From Myxococcales bacterium (GTDB lineage Bacteria; Myxococcota; Polyangia; Nannocystales; Nannocystaceae): a stretch of 64,000 nt of DNA. The stretch is from positions 1-64,000 of the forward strand of contig JAEUJW010000054.1 of NCBI GenBank assembly GCA_016793465.1, given 5' to 3'. Below are positions 29,956 to 39,352 of the stretch, piece by piece (position 1 is the first letter of the stretch; each line of letters opens with the position of its first letter). Below the pieces are notes generated by a model that saw only the letters and a list, made by a program, of their open reading frames with translations, ran no database searches and had not been told where the DNA came from. Made by a program: the position numbers and the translations under genes.

Positions 29956-30399
29956 CTACGGGGCGCAGATGGCGGTGATGGTGGCGCGCACCGTGACGCG
30001 CCACTCGCGGCGGTCGGGGACCTGCTGGATCTCGCGGGCGTCGACGGTGAAGGTGAAGCGCTGGCGGCCGCTCGCGGCGGGGCCGAGGGCTTTAATTATT
30101 AGATCCGGGTTTTGCCAGTCGATGCGGGTGGCGTGGTGCATCGGCATGGGGATGTTGGCGGCGGGGGTCCACTCGTCGCCGTGCTTGCTGACGTCGACGT
30201 GGTAGGTGGCGCCGATTTGGATGTCGCGATAGTCGAGGGGCGGCGCGGTCGGGGCGCCGCAGGGCGGGGCGATCGGGGTCGCGGGTGGTTTCGCCGGGTC
30301 GATCACCTGGTTGGTTTCGGGCTTCGCGGAGGCGGGCTCGCCGGCGCAGGCTGCGGCGACGGCGAGGAGAGTTGCTCGTACGTGAAGGGGTGCGTGCAT
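29956..30399 (-). CDS. Small lipoprotein of unknown function
   Basis: 147 aa, signal peptide with lipobox AAAC. A Pro-rich linker is followed by a domain of about 95 residues (YRDIQIGATYHVDVSKHGDEW...RQRFTFTVDAREIQQVPDRREWRVTVRATITAICAP) that looks like an all-beta sandwich. I recognise no family. A short A/T-rich coding patch (IIKA, with TTTAATTATTAG on the plus strand at 30092-30103) stands out in codon use. The stop of the aldehyde dehydrogenase gene is at 30428, 28 bp upstream, so this gene may belong to the same transcript. Confidence 0.65.
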   Translation of the reverse strand: MHAPLHVRATLLAVAAACAGEPASAKPETNQVIDPAKPPATPIAPPCGAPTAPPLDYRDIQIGATYHVDVSKHGDEWTPAANIPMPMHHATRIDWQNPDLIIKALGPAASGRQRFTFTVDAREIQQVPDRREWRVTVRATITAICAP

Positions 30400-30427
30400 A
30401 GGACGGAGAGGGTGAGGACGGTCGCGA

Positions 30428-31840
30428 CTACTCGAGGACCTTGAGGCTGCGGGTGGCGAGGCGGGCGCGGGTGTTGTCGTAGGGCGGGTAGAACACGCCG
30501 GCGAGGGCGGGGTCGCCCTGGCGGACCACGGCGCGGGCGTGGGAGAAGGCCTCGAAGCCCCAGCGGCCGTGGTAGCTGCCCATGCCGCTGGCCCCGACGC
30601 CGCCGAACGGGAGGTCGGGGTTGGCGAGGTGGATCAGGCAGTTGTTGATCACGGTGCCGCCGGCGGAGGTGCGGCGGAGCACGCGCTCGACGCGGGTGCG
30701 GTCGCGGGCGAACAGGTACAGCGCGAGCGGCTTGTCGCCGGACTGCACGTGGGCGACGGCCTCGTCGAGCTCGTCGTAGGCGAGCACGGGCAGCACGGGG
30801 CCGAAGATCTCGTCGGCCATGATCGGCATGCTCGGGGTGACGTCGGCCAGCACGGTGGGGGCGAGGTAGCGGGACTCGCCGTCGTGATCGCCGCCGATGA
30901 CGATGCGGGCGCCGGCGGCGACGCTGCGCTCGACCACGTCGACGAGGCGGGCGTGGGCCCTGGCGTCGATGATGCGGGCGAAGTCGGGGCTGTGGCGGCG
31001 GGCCTCGGGGGTGTCGCCGTAGGCCTTGCGCACGGCGGCGGCGAGCTCGGCGGTGAACGCGGGCGCGCGCTCGCGGGGCACGAGGGCGTAGTCGGGGGCG
31101 ACGCAGGTCTGGCCGGCGTTGACGTACTTGCCCCAGGCGATGCGGCGGGCGGCGGCGCGGAGGTCGGCGGACTCGTCGACGATCGCGGGCGACTTGCCGC
31201 CGAGCTCGAGGGTGACGCTGGCGAGGTGGGCCGCGGCCGCGGTCATGACCTTGCGGCCGACGCCCTGCGAGCCGGTGAAGCAGATGTGATCGAAGGGCTC
31301 GGCGAGCAGGCGATCGCCGAGGTCGCCGCCGCCGCGGACGACGGCGACCTCGTCGCGCGGGAACACGTCGCCGAGCAGGCTGGCGAGGCAGTCGGCGGTG
31401 TGCGGGGTGCGGTGCGACGGTTTTAATACGCAGCAGTTGCCGGCCGCGACGGCGCCGACGAGCGGGCCGAGGAGCAGGAAGATCGGGTAGTTCCAGGGGG
31501 CGAGGATGAGGACGCGGCCCTTCGGCTCGCGGCGGACCTCGCTGCGCGTGCCGGTCAGCAGCAGCGGGGTAGGGACGGACGTCGGGTCCATCCAGTCGGG
31601 CAGGTGGGCGACCGCGTGGTCGATCTCGGCGATCGTGGGGTGGAGCTCGGTGAGCTCGACCTCGGTGGCGGGCTTACGGAAGTCGGCGTGCACGGCGTCG
31701 GCGAGCTCGCGGCGGCGCTCGATCAGGGCGGCCTTCAGCTTGCGCAGGCGGGCGATGCGTTCGTCGGCGGTGGTCTGCGCGAGCGCCCAGCGGCGGGCCT
31801 TCTGGGCGGCGAAGAGGTCGGCGAGGGCGGCGTTGTCCAT
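30428..31840 (-). CDS. Aldehyde dehydrogenase family protein
   Basis: 470 aa from the ATG at 31840. All landmarks of class 3-like NAD(P)-dependent aldehyde dehydrogenases are present: PWNYPIFLLLGPLVGAVAAGN (cofactor binding), KPSHRTP, FTGSQGVGRKVM (Gly turn), catalytic Glu in TLELGGKSPAIV, catalytic Cys in NAGQTCVAPDY, and EIFGPVLPV then NPDLPFGGVGASGMGSYHG near the end. The short length and absence of an N-terminal extension fit the fatty-aldehyde-type (AldH3) subgroup, which oxidises medium- to long-chain or aromatic aldehydes to acids. The substrate is not determinable here. It uses a rare TTA leucine codon inside TTTTAATA (31421-31428, opposite strand). Confidence 0.93.
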   Translation of the reverse strand: MDNAALADLFAAQKARRWALAQTTADERIARLRKLKAALIERRRELADAVHADFRKPATEVELTELHPTIAEIDHAVAHLPDWMDPTSVPTPLLLTGTRSEVRREPKGRVLILAPWNYPIFLLLGPLVGAVAAGNCCVLKPSHRTPHTADCLASLLGDVFPRDEVAVVRGGGDLGDRLLAEPFDHICFTGSQGVGRKVMTAAAAHLASVTLELGGKSPAIVDESADLRAAARRIAWGKYVNAGQTCVAPDYALVPRERAPAFTAELAAAVRKAYGDTPEARRHSPDFARIIDARAHARLVDVVERSVAAGARIVIGGDHDGESRYLAPTVLADVTPSMPIMADEIFGPVLPVLAYDELDEAVAHVQSGDKPLALYLFARDRTRVERVLRRTSAGGTVINNCLIHLANPDLPFGGVGASGMGSYHGRWGFEAFSHARAVVRQGDPALAGVFYPPYDNTRARLATRSLKVLE

Positions 31841-31940
31841 GCGTCGGCGATCGTCCGGGAGGGGGCGGGCGCCGTCAAGGCGGGCCCGCGCGCGAGGCGG
31901 CGGCAATCGCAGCGGCGAGGGGCGAGGGCTCGCGGTGGGA

Positions 31941-33404
31941 TCAGGCGGGGCGCGGGGCGGAGCGCTGGAGGAGGCGGGCCATGGCGGCGGAGACGAGGTT
32001 GCCGCCGGGGGCCTGGGCGGCGGTGAGGAGGGCGTCGCGCTCGACCGGGTCGCCGGCGGTGGCGCCGAGCTCGACCAGCAGGCGGGCGCGGGTGTCGGGC
32101 TCGGGGTCGCAGGCGAGGCCGTCGCGGAGGGCCTGGAGGGCCTCGTGGGCGCGGCCGAGGCGGGCGAGCTCGCGGGCGCGGAGGAGGTGGAGCAGGGCGA
32201 AGTGCGGGGCCTCGGCGAGGGCGGTGTCGGCGATCGCGAGCTTCTCGGCCGGCGGGAGCGGGCCGTCCTGCACGGCGTGCACGGCGAGGAAGGCGTCGTG
32301 GCTGAGCTCGCCGCGGGCGATCCGCTCGGCGAGCCAGCGGTCGGCGCGGCTGCGGAACCACCCGGGGGCGAGGCGCTCGACCTCGGCGTAGGCGGCGGCG
32401 GCCTCGGCGTGGCGGCGCAGGTGCAGCAGGCTGAAGGCGAGCTCGTAGCGCGACTGCGGGTCGTGCGGGTCGGCGGCGGCGGCGAGGCGGAACTGGACGA
32501 GCGCGCCGGCGTGGTCGCCCCTGGCGCCGAGGGCCGCGCCGCGCTCGCTGTACACGACGGCGGGGCGCAGGGTGATGCGGTCGCGTTCGAACATGAATTG
32601 CACGCGGCCGACGGCGGGGGGCAGCTCGTCGAGCTCGTGCGGGCGGCCGTCGATGACGGCGACCACGCGGCACAGCGGCTCGCCGTCGGGGAAGCGGGCG
32701 GCGTAGGCGTGGTAGCGGCGGGCGTCGGCGCCGCGGCCCCCGGCGTCGAGGGCGGCGGCGATGCGGCGGGCGTAGGCGAGGGTCTCGGGGCGGCGGCCGA
32801 GCCAGCGGTGGACCTCGAATAAATTGGCGAGGTAGGCGAGCACGCCGTCGGGCTCGCCGAGGCGCTCGCAGCGGGCGAGGGCGTCCTCGAGGAGGGGGAT
32901 GGCGTCGGCCGGGCGCCCGCCGTGGAAGCGGCAGGCGCCGAGCTCTCCGAGGGTGACGGGCATGAGCTCGTCGACGCCGCTGCCCTGCAGGCCGCGCACG
33001 GCGACGAGGGTGTCGCCGAGCAGGGCGCTGGCCTCGTCGTACTTGAGCTCGCGCATGAGGGCGCGGGCGCGGGCGAGGGACTCTTGCCAGCGCAGCAGGG
33101 CGTTGTGCTCGGGCGGTCCGACCAGGCGGGCGAGCAGCGAGGGGTCGCCGAGGCGCTCGGCGAAGCAGCGGGCGACGGCGACGAGGCCCGCGCCGTGGTG
33201 CTGCACGGCGGCGGGGTCGCTGCGGACCTCGGGCGGGAGGGTGGCCCACGCGGGGAAGGCGGCGGTGATGGCGGGCTGGTGGGCGCGGCAGAAGGCCTCG
33301 AGGTCGTCGCCGGCGGCCGCGGCGGCGAACAGGCGGGCGCGCAGCTCGTCGGGCGTGAGCGCGGGCGGGGGGTTGCTGCCGAACAGACGACGGAAGAGGC
33401 CCAT
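31941..33404 (-). CDS. Tetratricopeptide-repeat-rich cytoplasmic protein
   Basis: 487 aa with no signal peptide (MGLFRRLFGSNPPPALT...). Helical repeats of TPR type cover most of the chain: RWQESLARARALMRELKYDEASALLGDTLVAV, VTLGELGACRFHGGRPADAIPLLEDALARCERLG, VYSERGAALGARGDHAGALVQFRLAAAADPHDPQSRYELAFSLLHLRRHAEAAAAYAEVERLAPG, and LRARELARLGRAHEALQALRDGLACDPEP. A non-repeat segment (EPLCRVVAVIDGRPHELDELPPAVGRVQFMFERDRITLRP) interrupts them. It probably acts as a protein-interaction scaffold. It lies 100 bp upstream of the aldehyde dehydrogenase gene on the same strand; cotranscription is possible. Confidence 0.8.
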   Translation of the reverse strand: MGLFRRLFGSNPPPALTPDELRARLFAAAAAGDDLEAFCRAHQPAITAAFPAWATLPPEVRSDPAAVQHHGAGLVAVARCFAERLGDPSLLARLVGPPEHNALLRWQESLARARALMRELKYDEASALLGDTLVAVRGLQGSGVDELMPVTLGELGACRFHGGRPADAIPLLEDALARCERLGEPDGVLAYLANLFEVHRWLGRRPETLAYARRIAAALDAGGRGADARRYHAYAARFPDGEPLCRVVAVIDGRPHELDELPPAVGRVQFMFERDRITLRPAVVYSERGAALGARGDHAGALVQFRLAAAADPHDPQSRYELAFSLLHLRRHAEAAAAYAEVERLAPGWFRSRADRWLAERIARGELSHDAFLAVHAVQDGPLPPAEKLAIADTALAEAPHFALLHLLRARELARLGRAHEALQALRDGLACDPEPDTRARLLVELGATAGDPVERDALLTAAQAPGGNLVSAAMARLLQRSAPRPA

Positions 33405-33454
33405 GGCGGCGGGATGGTACCCGCGAATCGGTTGCGAGGGGCGCGGCGGGCGCG

Positions 33455-33781
33455 GTGCTGGTCCAGGCGCCCGAGACGCGCGGCGAGCCGACCTTCGTGG
33501 CGACGGACGAGGCGCGGGGGATCGTGGCGTGGACCGATCAGCGCACGTATGTGGACATACAAACCGGGAGGATCGAGCTGATGGCGCGGCGGGCGAACGA
33601 CGATGCGCTGGCGACCGACGCCGAGGACGTGATCCCGCACGCGCGCTTCGTGGCCGGCACGGCCCACCTGCGCGGGGCGGCGGCCGGCACGAACGCCGTG
33701 TTGGTGTGGATCGACGAGCGCGACGGCGGGTCGGTCGTCAACCCGCGGCCGGAGGTGCGGCTCGAGACGGTGTGGCGGTGA
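33455..33781 (+). pseudogene. Probable C-terminal remnant of a larger exported protein
   Basis: A 108-codon open stretch from a GTG at 33455. The product (GEPTFVATDEARGIVAWTDQ followed by RTYVDIQTGRIELMARR, ending AAGTNAVLVWIDERDGGSVVNPRPEV) reads like the last two propeller-type repeats of a much longer secreted protein: it has two related W-x-D-x-R segments but no signal peptide or N-terminal repeats. Only 50 bp separate it from the divergent TPR gene, so the 5' part is missing. It could still be a small gene, but truncation is more likely. Confidence 0.45.
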
Positions 33782-33916
33782 CGTCGCGGCGGAATCGAAC
33801 GCGCCGCGCGGGCATCGGCGCGCGCGCGCGTGGGGGACGTTCGTGGCCGCGTCGGCGCCGGCGTATCGCGGCGATATGCCGGCCGGTATAGTCGCGGGAT
33901 CGTGAATTCGTGGACG

Positions 33917-36900
33917 ATGAAACTCCGGCGGCCCTCGCTCCTGGCGGCGGCCCTGCTCCTTGTCACGCCCGGGGTCGCAGCGGCGGCGCCGGCGGCTCCG
34001 GCGGCGCCGGCGGCCCCAGCGGTGCCGCTCGAGCTGCAGCCGTGGATCGAGTGGGTGAAGGGCGTCGAGCTGCCGCCGGGCGAGTGCCGGGTGATCGACG
34101 AGGCGACGGTGTGCGTGTGGCCGACGCGGCTCAGCATCAACGTCGGCAAGGCGGGGGGGGCGTTCGACCTCGACGTCACGGCGCACGACGTCGAGACGGT
34201 GCTGCTGCCGGGGGGCGACAGCGCGTGGCCGCAAGATATTAAAGTCGACGGCAAGCCGGCGGTGGTGGTCGACGCGGAGGGGGTGCCGTCGGTGCGGCTC
34301 GAGGTCGGCAAGCACCGCGTCAGCGGGGCGTTCCTGTGGAAGGAGCTGCCGGACAGCATCGCGGTGCCCTCGGAGATCGCGCTGATCGAGCTGCGGCGCG
34401 AGGGCAAGGCGGTGGCCTTCCCCGAGCGCGGTGAGGGGCTGCTGCGGCTGCTGGCCGACGACGAGGTGGCGGAGGAGGAGGACGACGAACCGGCGGAGGA
34501 GGAGCCGGCGGCGCAGGAGAGCGAGAAGGTGGAGGACGCGCTGCGCGTGGAGGTCTCGCGCTGGCTGCGGGACGGGGTGCCGATGACGGTGGTGACGCGC
34601 GTCGACCTGCGGGTGTCGGGCAAGCCGCGCGAGCTGAAGCTGCCGTACCCGCTGTGGGACGACGCCGAGCTGCTGCGCGTCGACAGCGAGCTGCCGGTCG
34701 AGTTCGGCGAGGGCCGCGGGCTGGTGCTGCAGGCGCGCGCGGGCAGCTACACGCTCACGCTCGAGGCGGCGCTGCCGCGGCAGGTCGCCTCGCTGGCGCC
34801 GCCGGAGCTGGCGGCGCCGTGGCCGACGGAGGAGGTGTGGGTGTGGAAGGCGGCGGGCGCGGGCGAGGCGGCGCTCGGCCAGGTGGCGCTCAGCGGGGCG
34901 CAGGCGGTCGACCGCAGCCGCACGCACGCGCCGGTCGAGTGGGAGGGCGGGGCGACCTTCCGCGTGGGGCCGCGCTCGCCGCTGGTGTTCGAGGTGCTGC
35001 GGCGCGGGGTCTCGGAGACGGCGCCCAACGAGCTGGCGCTCGAGCGGGCGATGTGGTTCGACATGGACGGCGGCGGGTGGTCGGTGGTCGACGTGGTGCG
35101 CGGCGAGATGCACCACGGGACGCGGCTCGACCTGCGGGCAGGGGCGCTCGGCAGCGCGGTCGTCAACGGCAAGCCGCAGGTCGTGACGACCGGCGCCGAC
35201 GGAGCCACGGGGGTCGAGGTGCGGGCGGTGGAGGTCGACCTGAAGGCGACCTGGCGCGGCGAGCAGTCGGCGCGGGCGCTGCCGCTGGGCGGGTGGTCGG
35301 AGCCGTTCGACAGGGTGGCGCTGCAGGTCGAGCTGCCGCGCGGCTGGGACGTGCTGCGCGCGAGCGGGCCGGGGACCATGCGCTCGACCTGGATCGAGTC
35401 GTGGCGGCCGCTCGACCTGCTGCTGCTGCTCGGCGCGTGCGTGCTGATCGGGCGCTTGATCTCGCCGTGGCTCGGCGGCCTCGCGCTCGTCGGGCTCGGG
35501 CTGGCGTACACGCGCAGCGGCGGGGGATACGTCGCGCTGGTGCTGCTGTTCGCGGCGGTCGCGGCGCTCACGGCCCAGCTGCGGCGCGACCGCGGGGTGT
35601 GGGCGACGCGCGCGGCGCAGTGGCTGTGGCTCGCCGGGGCGGCGCTGCTGTCGGCGTGGATGGTGTGGAAGCTGCCGGTCTCGCTGCGCGACGTGTGGCA
35701 GGACGGCGGCTCGGCGCTGGCCCACCGCAACCTCGAGCGCGAGCTCGGCGAGCTGGCGATCGTCGAGTTCGGGGTGCTCCTGATCGTGCTGGTGGTCTAC
35801 GGGCTGGCGTACCTGGTGGCGCGCTCGCGCGGCTCGCAGCTGCGGCCGGCGCTGGTGTTCACGGCGCTGGCGGGGGTGGTGACGGTCGCGCTGCTGGGGC
35901 TGATGCTGGCGGACAGCGACCTGGCGGCCGAGCCGCGGGCCGAGCTGGCGCGCGCGCAGGCGCCGGCCGAGGAGTGGGAGAACAGCGACGAGGAGGCCGG
36001 CGGCAGCGGCCGGCGCCACCGCGGCGAGGAGGGCCGGATGGGCAAGCCGTCCGCCAGCAGCGCGGGGCCGTGGGCCGTGAAGGACGCGGAGAAGGCCGAC
36101 GCCGACGTGTGGGGCGGGCTCACCGGCAGCGAGATCGGCGAGGCCTACGGGGTCGGCGGGCTCGGGCTGGTCGGCACCGGGCGCGGCGGCGGCGGCACCG
36201 GCGAGGGCACGATCGGGCTCGGCAACACCGGGCTGATCGGCAAGGGCGGCGGCGGCGGGACCGGCAGCGGCTACGGGCGCGGCGCGGGCGCGGGCTTCGG
36301 CGGGCGCGGCACGCGGGTGCCGACGGTCCGCCAGGCCAAGGCCGAGGTCACGGGGGCGCTCGACAAGGACATCATCCGCCGGATCGTGCGCGCGCACATC
36401 AACGAGGTCCGCTACTGCTACAACCAGGGGCTGGCCCGCGACGCCGATCTGAAGGGCCGGGTCGCGGTCAAGTTCACGATCGGCGGCGACGGCAAGGTGT
36501 CGGCGTCGACGGTGCAGGAGACCACGCTGAAGGACGCGGCGGTCGCCAGCTGCATGGCCCAGGCGGTGCGGCGGTGGACGTTCCCGAGGCCGAAGAGCGG
36601 CACGGTCGAGGTGCTGTACCCGTTCGTGCTCGAGGCGGACGGCGGCGGCGGCGGGAGCAGCAGCGGCGGCGAGGAGGTGCCGGCGGCCCCGACGAGCGAC
36701 GAGCGCTACGTGCTCGCGGCCGACCTGCCGAAGCCGCCGCCGAGCGCGCTGCCGCAGACGGGGGAGGGCACGCCCGAGTGGTACGGCAAGCGCTGGAGCA
36801 TCGCCGTCGAGCGCGCGGTCAAGCCCGACGAGACGGTCTCGCTGTGGCTGCTGTCGCCGACGGCGAGCAAGGCGATCGCGCTGGTGCGGGCGCTGCTGCT

Positions 36901-39061
36901 GTGGATCGTCGGGTTCTTCCTGCTGCGGGCCGGCTGGCGCGCGGGCTGGGGGCGCACGCCGCCGGCGCCGGGGGTGACGCGCACGCTGACCGCGGTGGCG
37001 GTGGCGCTGGGCTCGCTGCTGGCGGCGTCGCCGGCCGCGGCCGCGCCGACGCCGGAGCTGCTCGAGGAGCTGCGCGAGCGGGTGACGGCCGAGCGGACGC
37101 TGGCGCCGGAGCCGGAGTGCGGGGACGAGTGCGCGCTGGTCGTGCGGCTCGGGGTCGACGTCGCCGGGCGCGCGCTGCGGCTGCGCAGCGAGGTCCACAT
37201 GGCCGGGCCGGGGGTGTACCGCCTGCCGGGCTCGTTCGACACGTGGATGGCGCAGACCGTCGCCGTCGACGGGCGGCCGGCGGACGAGCTGATCGCGCTC
37301 GCGGGCGAGGTGTTCGTGCGCCTGGCCGAGGGCGTGCACGTGATCGAGCTGGCCGGGCCGGTCGGGGTCGACGAGCTCAACCTCGGGCTCACGCACGAGC
37401 CGAAGCGGGTCGACGTCAAGGCCAGGGGCTGGGTCGTCGAGGGCGTCGACGAGGACGGGCACGCGTCGAGCCTGCACTTCCTGGCCGAGGCGGGCGGCGA
37501 GCCGCGGGCGCCCGACGAGCCCGAGGCCGCGGACGAGGCGCCCGAACAGCCGGCGGAGGACCCGGGCGAGCGCGTCAGCCAGGACGTGCCGGCCTGGCTG
37601 GCGGTCGACCGCCAGATCGAGATCGGGCCGCGCTGGACCATGAAGACGCTGGTCACGCGCATGAACCACGGGCCCTCGCCGATCACCGTGCAGGTGCCGC
37701 TGCTCGACGGCGAGAAGATGACCGAGGCGAGCGCCAAGATCGCCGACCCGAAGGCGACGATCACGCTCGACCGCGCCGGCGCGAGCGTCAGCTGGGTGTC
37801 GGTGCTCGAGCCGCGCGACAGCCTGGTGCTGACCGCCCCGCAGGGCAGCCCGTGGACCGAGAGCTGGGGCGTGTCCTGCGGCGAGGCCTGGCAGTGCGCG
37901 CTGACCGGGGTGCCGGCGACGCGCGTCGACGCCGGGCGGTCGGTGTTCCACCCGTGGCCGGGCGAGGCGCTGACGCTGACGTTCCTGCAGCCGCCGCCGG
38001 TCGACGGGGCGCTGCTCACGGTCGACGCCGCGACGCTGGCGCTGAAGCTGGCCGAGTCGGGCAGCGAGGCGAGCCTGAGGATGCGGGTGCGGGCGGCGAC
38101 GGTGACCACGCGGACGGTGACGCTGCCGGGCGGGGCGCACCTCGGGTCGGTCAAGATCGGCGGGGCCGAGGTGCCGATGGCGAAGGACGCGGTCGAGCTG
38201 CGCCTGCCGTTCCAGCCGGGGGTCAGCGACGTCGTCATCGAGTGGAAGCAGGACGACGGCGTGCGGGCGGTCTACACCGCGCCGCAGGTCGCGCTCGGCG
38301 GGTCGGCGGTCAACGTGCGCGTGGCCGTCGAGTTCGTCGACGAGTCCGACCGCGTGGTCCTGTGGACCGGCGGCGGCGCGCGCGGGCCGTTCGTGTGGCT
38401 GTGGCCGTGGTTCGGCGTGCTGGTGGCGCTGGCGCTGCTGCTCGGGCGCATCCCGGGCGTGCCGATGCGGGCGTGGAAGTGGCTGGTGCTCGGGCTCGGC
38501 TTCGGCGCGGGCGTGGTCCCGCTGCTGGCGGCGTGGTTCGTGCTGGTGGCCTCGCGCCCGGCGCTGGTCCGGCGCGCGACCACCGACCACGGCTACAACG
38601 CGCTGCAGTTCGGCTACCTGCTGCTGACCGCGGGCGTGGTGCTGGTGACCCTCGACGCCGGCCGCGCGCTGCTCACCAGCCCGGTGTGGACGCTGGTCGA
38701 CAACTGGAACGACGGCGACGGCCTGCTGCGCTGGTACGCCGACCGCGTCGACGACCGCACGCCGGCCGCGTGGGTGGTGACCGCGCCCGACTCGCTGTGG
38801 CGCGCGCTGTGGCTGCTGTGGGCGGTGTGGGTCGCGTGGCAGGCGATCGGCTGGGGCCGCTGGGGCTGGCGCACGCTCGGCGCGGGCGGCTGGCTGCGCA
38901 CGCCGCCGGCCCCGGTCGCGCCCGAGGAGGTCGAGGCGTCCGAGGCGGCCATGTGGGAGCAGGCGCGGGCCCAGGCCCGGGCGCAGGCGACGGCGCCGGT
39001 GGCGGAGGCGCAGGCGCAGGCGCAGGCGCAGGCCGAGGCCGACGAGGAGCCGCGGGCGTAG
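33917..39061 (+). CDS. Giant envelope protein with an internal AgmX/PglI (TonB-like) domain
   Basis: 1714 aa from the ATG at 33917 (signal peptide SLLAAALLLVTPGVAAAAP); GTG at 33902 is an alternative. The N-terminal about 480 residues are beta-rich and extracytoplasmic, then four or so membrane helices (about 500-650). A Gly-rich stretch (LVGTGRGGGGTGEGTIGLGN) leads into an AgmX/PglI C-terminal domain at about 815-915: IIRRIVRAHINEVRYCYNQGLARDADLKGRVAVKFTIGGDGKVS...VASCMAQAVRRWTFPRPKSGTVEVLYPFVLE, with its paired Cys. A further membrane helix, a second large beta-rich extracytoplasmic part and about four membrane helices follow. AgmX/PglI domains occur in gliding-motility and TonB-like transperiplasmic proteins, normally at the C-terminus. 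Its role is unknown. Two terminators follow the stop. Confidence 0.8.
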   Translation: MKLRRPSLLAAALLLVTPGVAAAAPAAPAAPAAPAVPLELQPWIEWVKGVELPPGECRVIDEATVCVWPTRLSINVGKAGGAFDLDVTAHDVETVLLPGGDSAWPQDIKVDGKPAVVVDAEGVPSVRLEVGKHRVSGAFLWKELPDSIAVPSEIALIELRREGKAVAFPERGEGLLRLLADDEVAEEEDDEPAEEEPAAQESEKVEDALRVEVSRWLRDGVPMTVVTRVDLRVSGKPRELKLPYPLWDDAELLRVDSELPVEFGEGRGLVLQARAGSYTLTLEAALPRQVASLAPPELAAPWPTEEVWVWKAAGAGEAALGQVALSGAQAVDRSRTHAPVEWEGGATFRVGPRSPLVFEVLRRGVSETAPNELALERAMWFDMDGGGWSVVDVVRGEMHHGTRLDLRAGALGSAVVNGKPQVVTTGADGATGVEVRAVEVDLKATWRGEQSARALPLGGWSEPFDRVALQVELPRGWDVLRASGPGTMRSTWIESWRPLDLLLLLGACVLIGRLISPWLGGLALVGLGLAYTRSGGGYVALVLLFAAVAALTAQLRRDRGVWATRAAQWLWLAGAALLSAWMVWKLPVSLRDVWQDGGSALAHRNLERELGELAIVEFGVLLIVLVVYGLAYLVARSRGSQLRPALVFTALAGVVTVALLGLMLADSDLAAEPRAELARAQAPAEEWENSDEEAGGSGRRHRGEEGRMGKPSASSAGPWAVKDAEKADADVWGGLTGSEIGEAYGVGGLGLVGTGRGGGGTGEGTIGLGNTGLIGKGGGGGTGSGYGRGAGAGFGGRGTRVPTVRQAKAEVTGALDKDIIRRIVRAHINEVRYCYNQGLARDADLKGRVAVKFTIGGDGKVSASTVQETTLKDAAVASCMAQAVRRWTFPRPKSGTVEVLYPFVLEADGGGGGSSSGGEEVPAAPTSDERYVLAADLPKPPPSALPQTGEGTPEWYGKRWSIAVERAVKPDETVSLWLLSPTASKAIALVRALLLWIVGFFLLRAGWRAGWGRTPPAPGVTRTLTAVAVALGSLLAASPAAAAPTPELLEELRERVTAERTLAPEPECGDECALVVRLGVDVAGRALRLRSEVHMAGPGVYRLPGSFDTWMAQTVAVDGRPADELIALAGEVFVRLAEGVHVIELAGPVGVDELNLGLTHEPKRVDVKARGWVVEGVDEDGHASSLHFLAEAGGEPRAPDEPEAADEAPEQPAEDPGERVSQDVPAWLAVDRQIEIGPRWTMKTLVTRMNHGPSPITVQVPLLDGEKMTEASAKIADPKATITLDRAGASVSWVSVLEPRDSLVLTAPQGSPWTESWGVSCGEAWQCALTGVPATRVDAGRSVFHPWPGEALTLTFLQPPPVDGALLTVDAATLALKLAESGSEASLRMRVRAATVTTRTVTLPGGAHLGSVKIGGAEVPMAKDAVELRLPFQPGVSDVVIEWKQDDGVRAVYTAPQVALGGSAVNVRVAVEFVDESDRVVLWTGGGARGPFVWLWPWFGVLVALALLLGRIPGVPMRAWKWLVLGLGFGAGVVPLLAAWFVLVASRPALVRRATTDHGYNALQFGYLLLTAGVVLVTLDAGRALLTSPVWTLVDNWNDGDGLLRWYADRVDDRTPAAWVVTAPDSLWRALWLLWAVWVAWQAIGWGRWGWRTLGAGGWLRTPPAPVAPEEVEASEAAMWEQARAQARAQATAPVAEAQAQAQAQAEADEEPRA

Positions 39062-39090
39062 GGCCGCGGCGCCGGGCCGTAGGGCCGGAC

Positions 39091-39125
39091 GGCGGCCGCT
39101 CGCGCGAGCGGCCGCCGGTTTTTTT
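39091..39125 (+). terminator. Rho-independent terminator, copy 1
   Basis: A perfect 26-nt palindrome (39091-39116, GGCGGCCGCTCG and its complement around CG) is followed by GG and seven T (39119-39125). It lies 29 bp after the stop of the giant envelope protein gene. Confidence 0.8.
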
Positions 39126-39154
39126 GGGGCCGCGGCGCGAGGTCCCGCTGTCCC

Positions 39155-39187
39155 GCGGCCGCTTGCGCGAGCGGCCGCCGGTTTTTT
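39155..39187 (+). terminator. Rho-independent terminator, copy 2
   Basis: The same hairpin, with one base change in the left arm (GCGGCCGCTTGC / GCGAGCGGCCGC), at 39155-39178, followed by six T at 39182-39187. It starts 63 bp after the matching base of copy 1. The DNA between the hairpins (GGGCCGCGGCGCGAGG, CCCGCTGTCCCGCGGC) is also repeated, so the whole about 63-bp unit has been duplicated. Confidence 0.75.
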
Positions 39188-39352
39188 GGGCCGCGGCGCG
39201 AGGGCCCGCTGTCCCGCGGCGGACAGGGGGTGCGTCGTTTCGGTGCAGGTGCTCCGTTTCGATGCAGCCTGCCGCGCGGCCGCCGGACGGCGCCTGCGGG
39301 CCCGCGGCTGGCACACGGCTTGCTCACCGCGGGGCGCAGAGGACGAACCACC

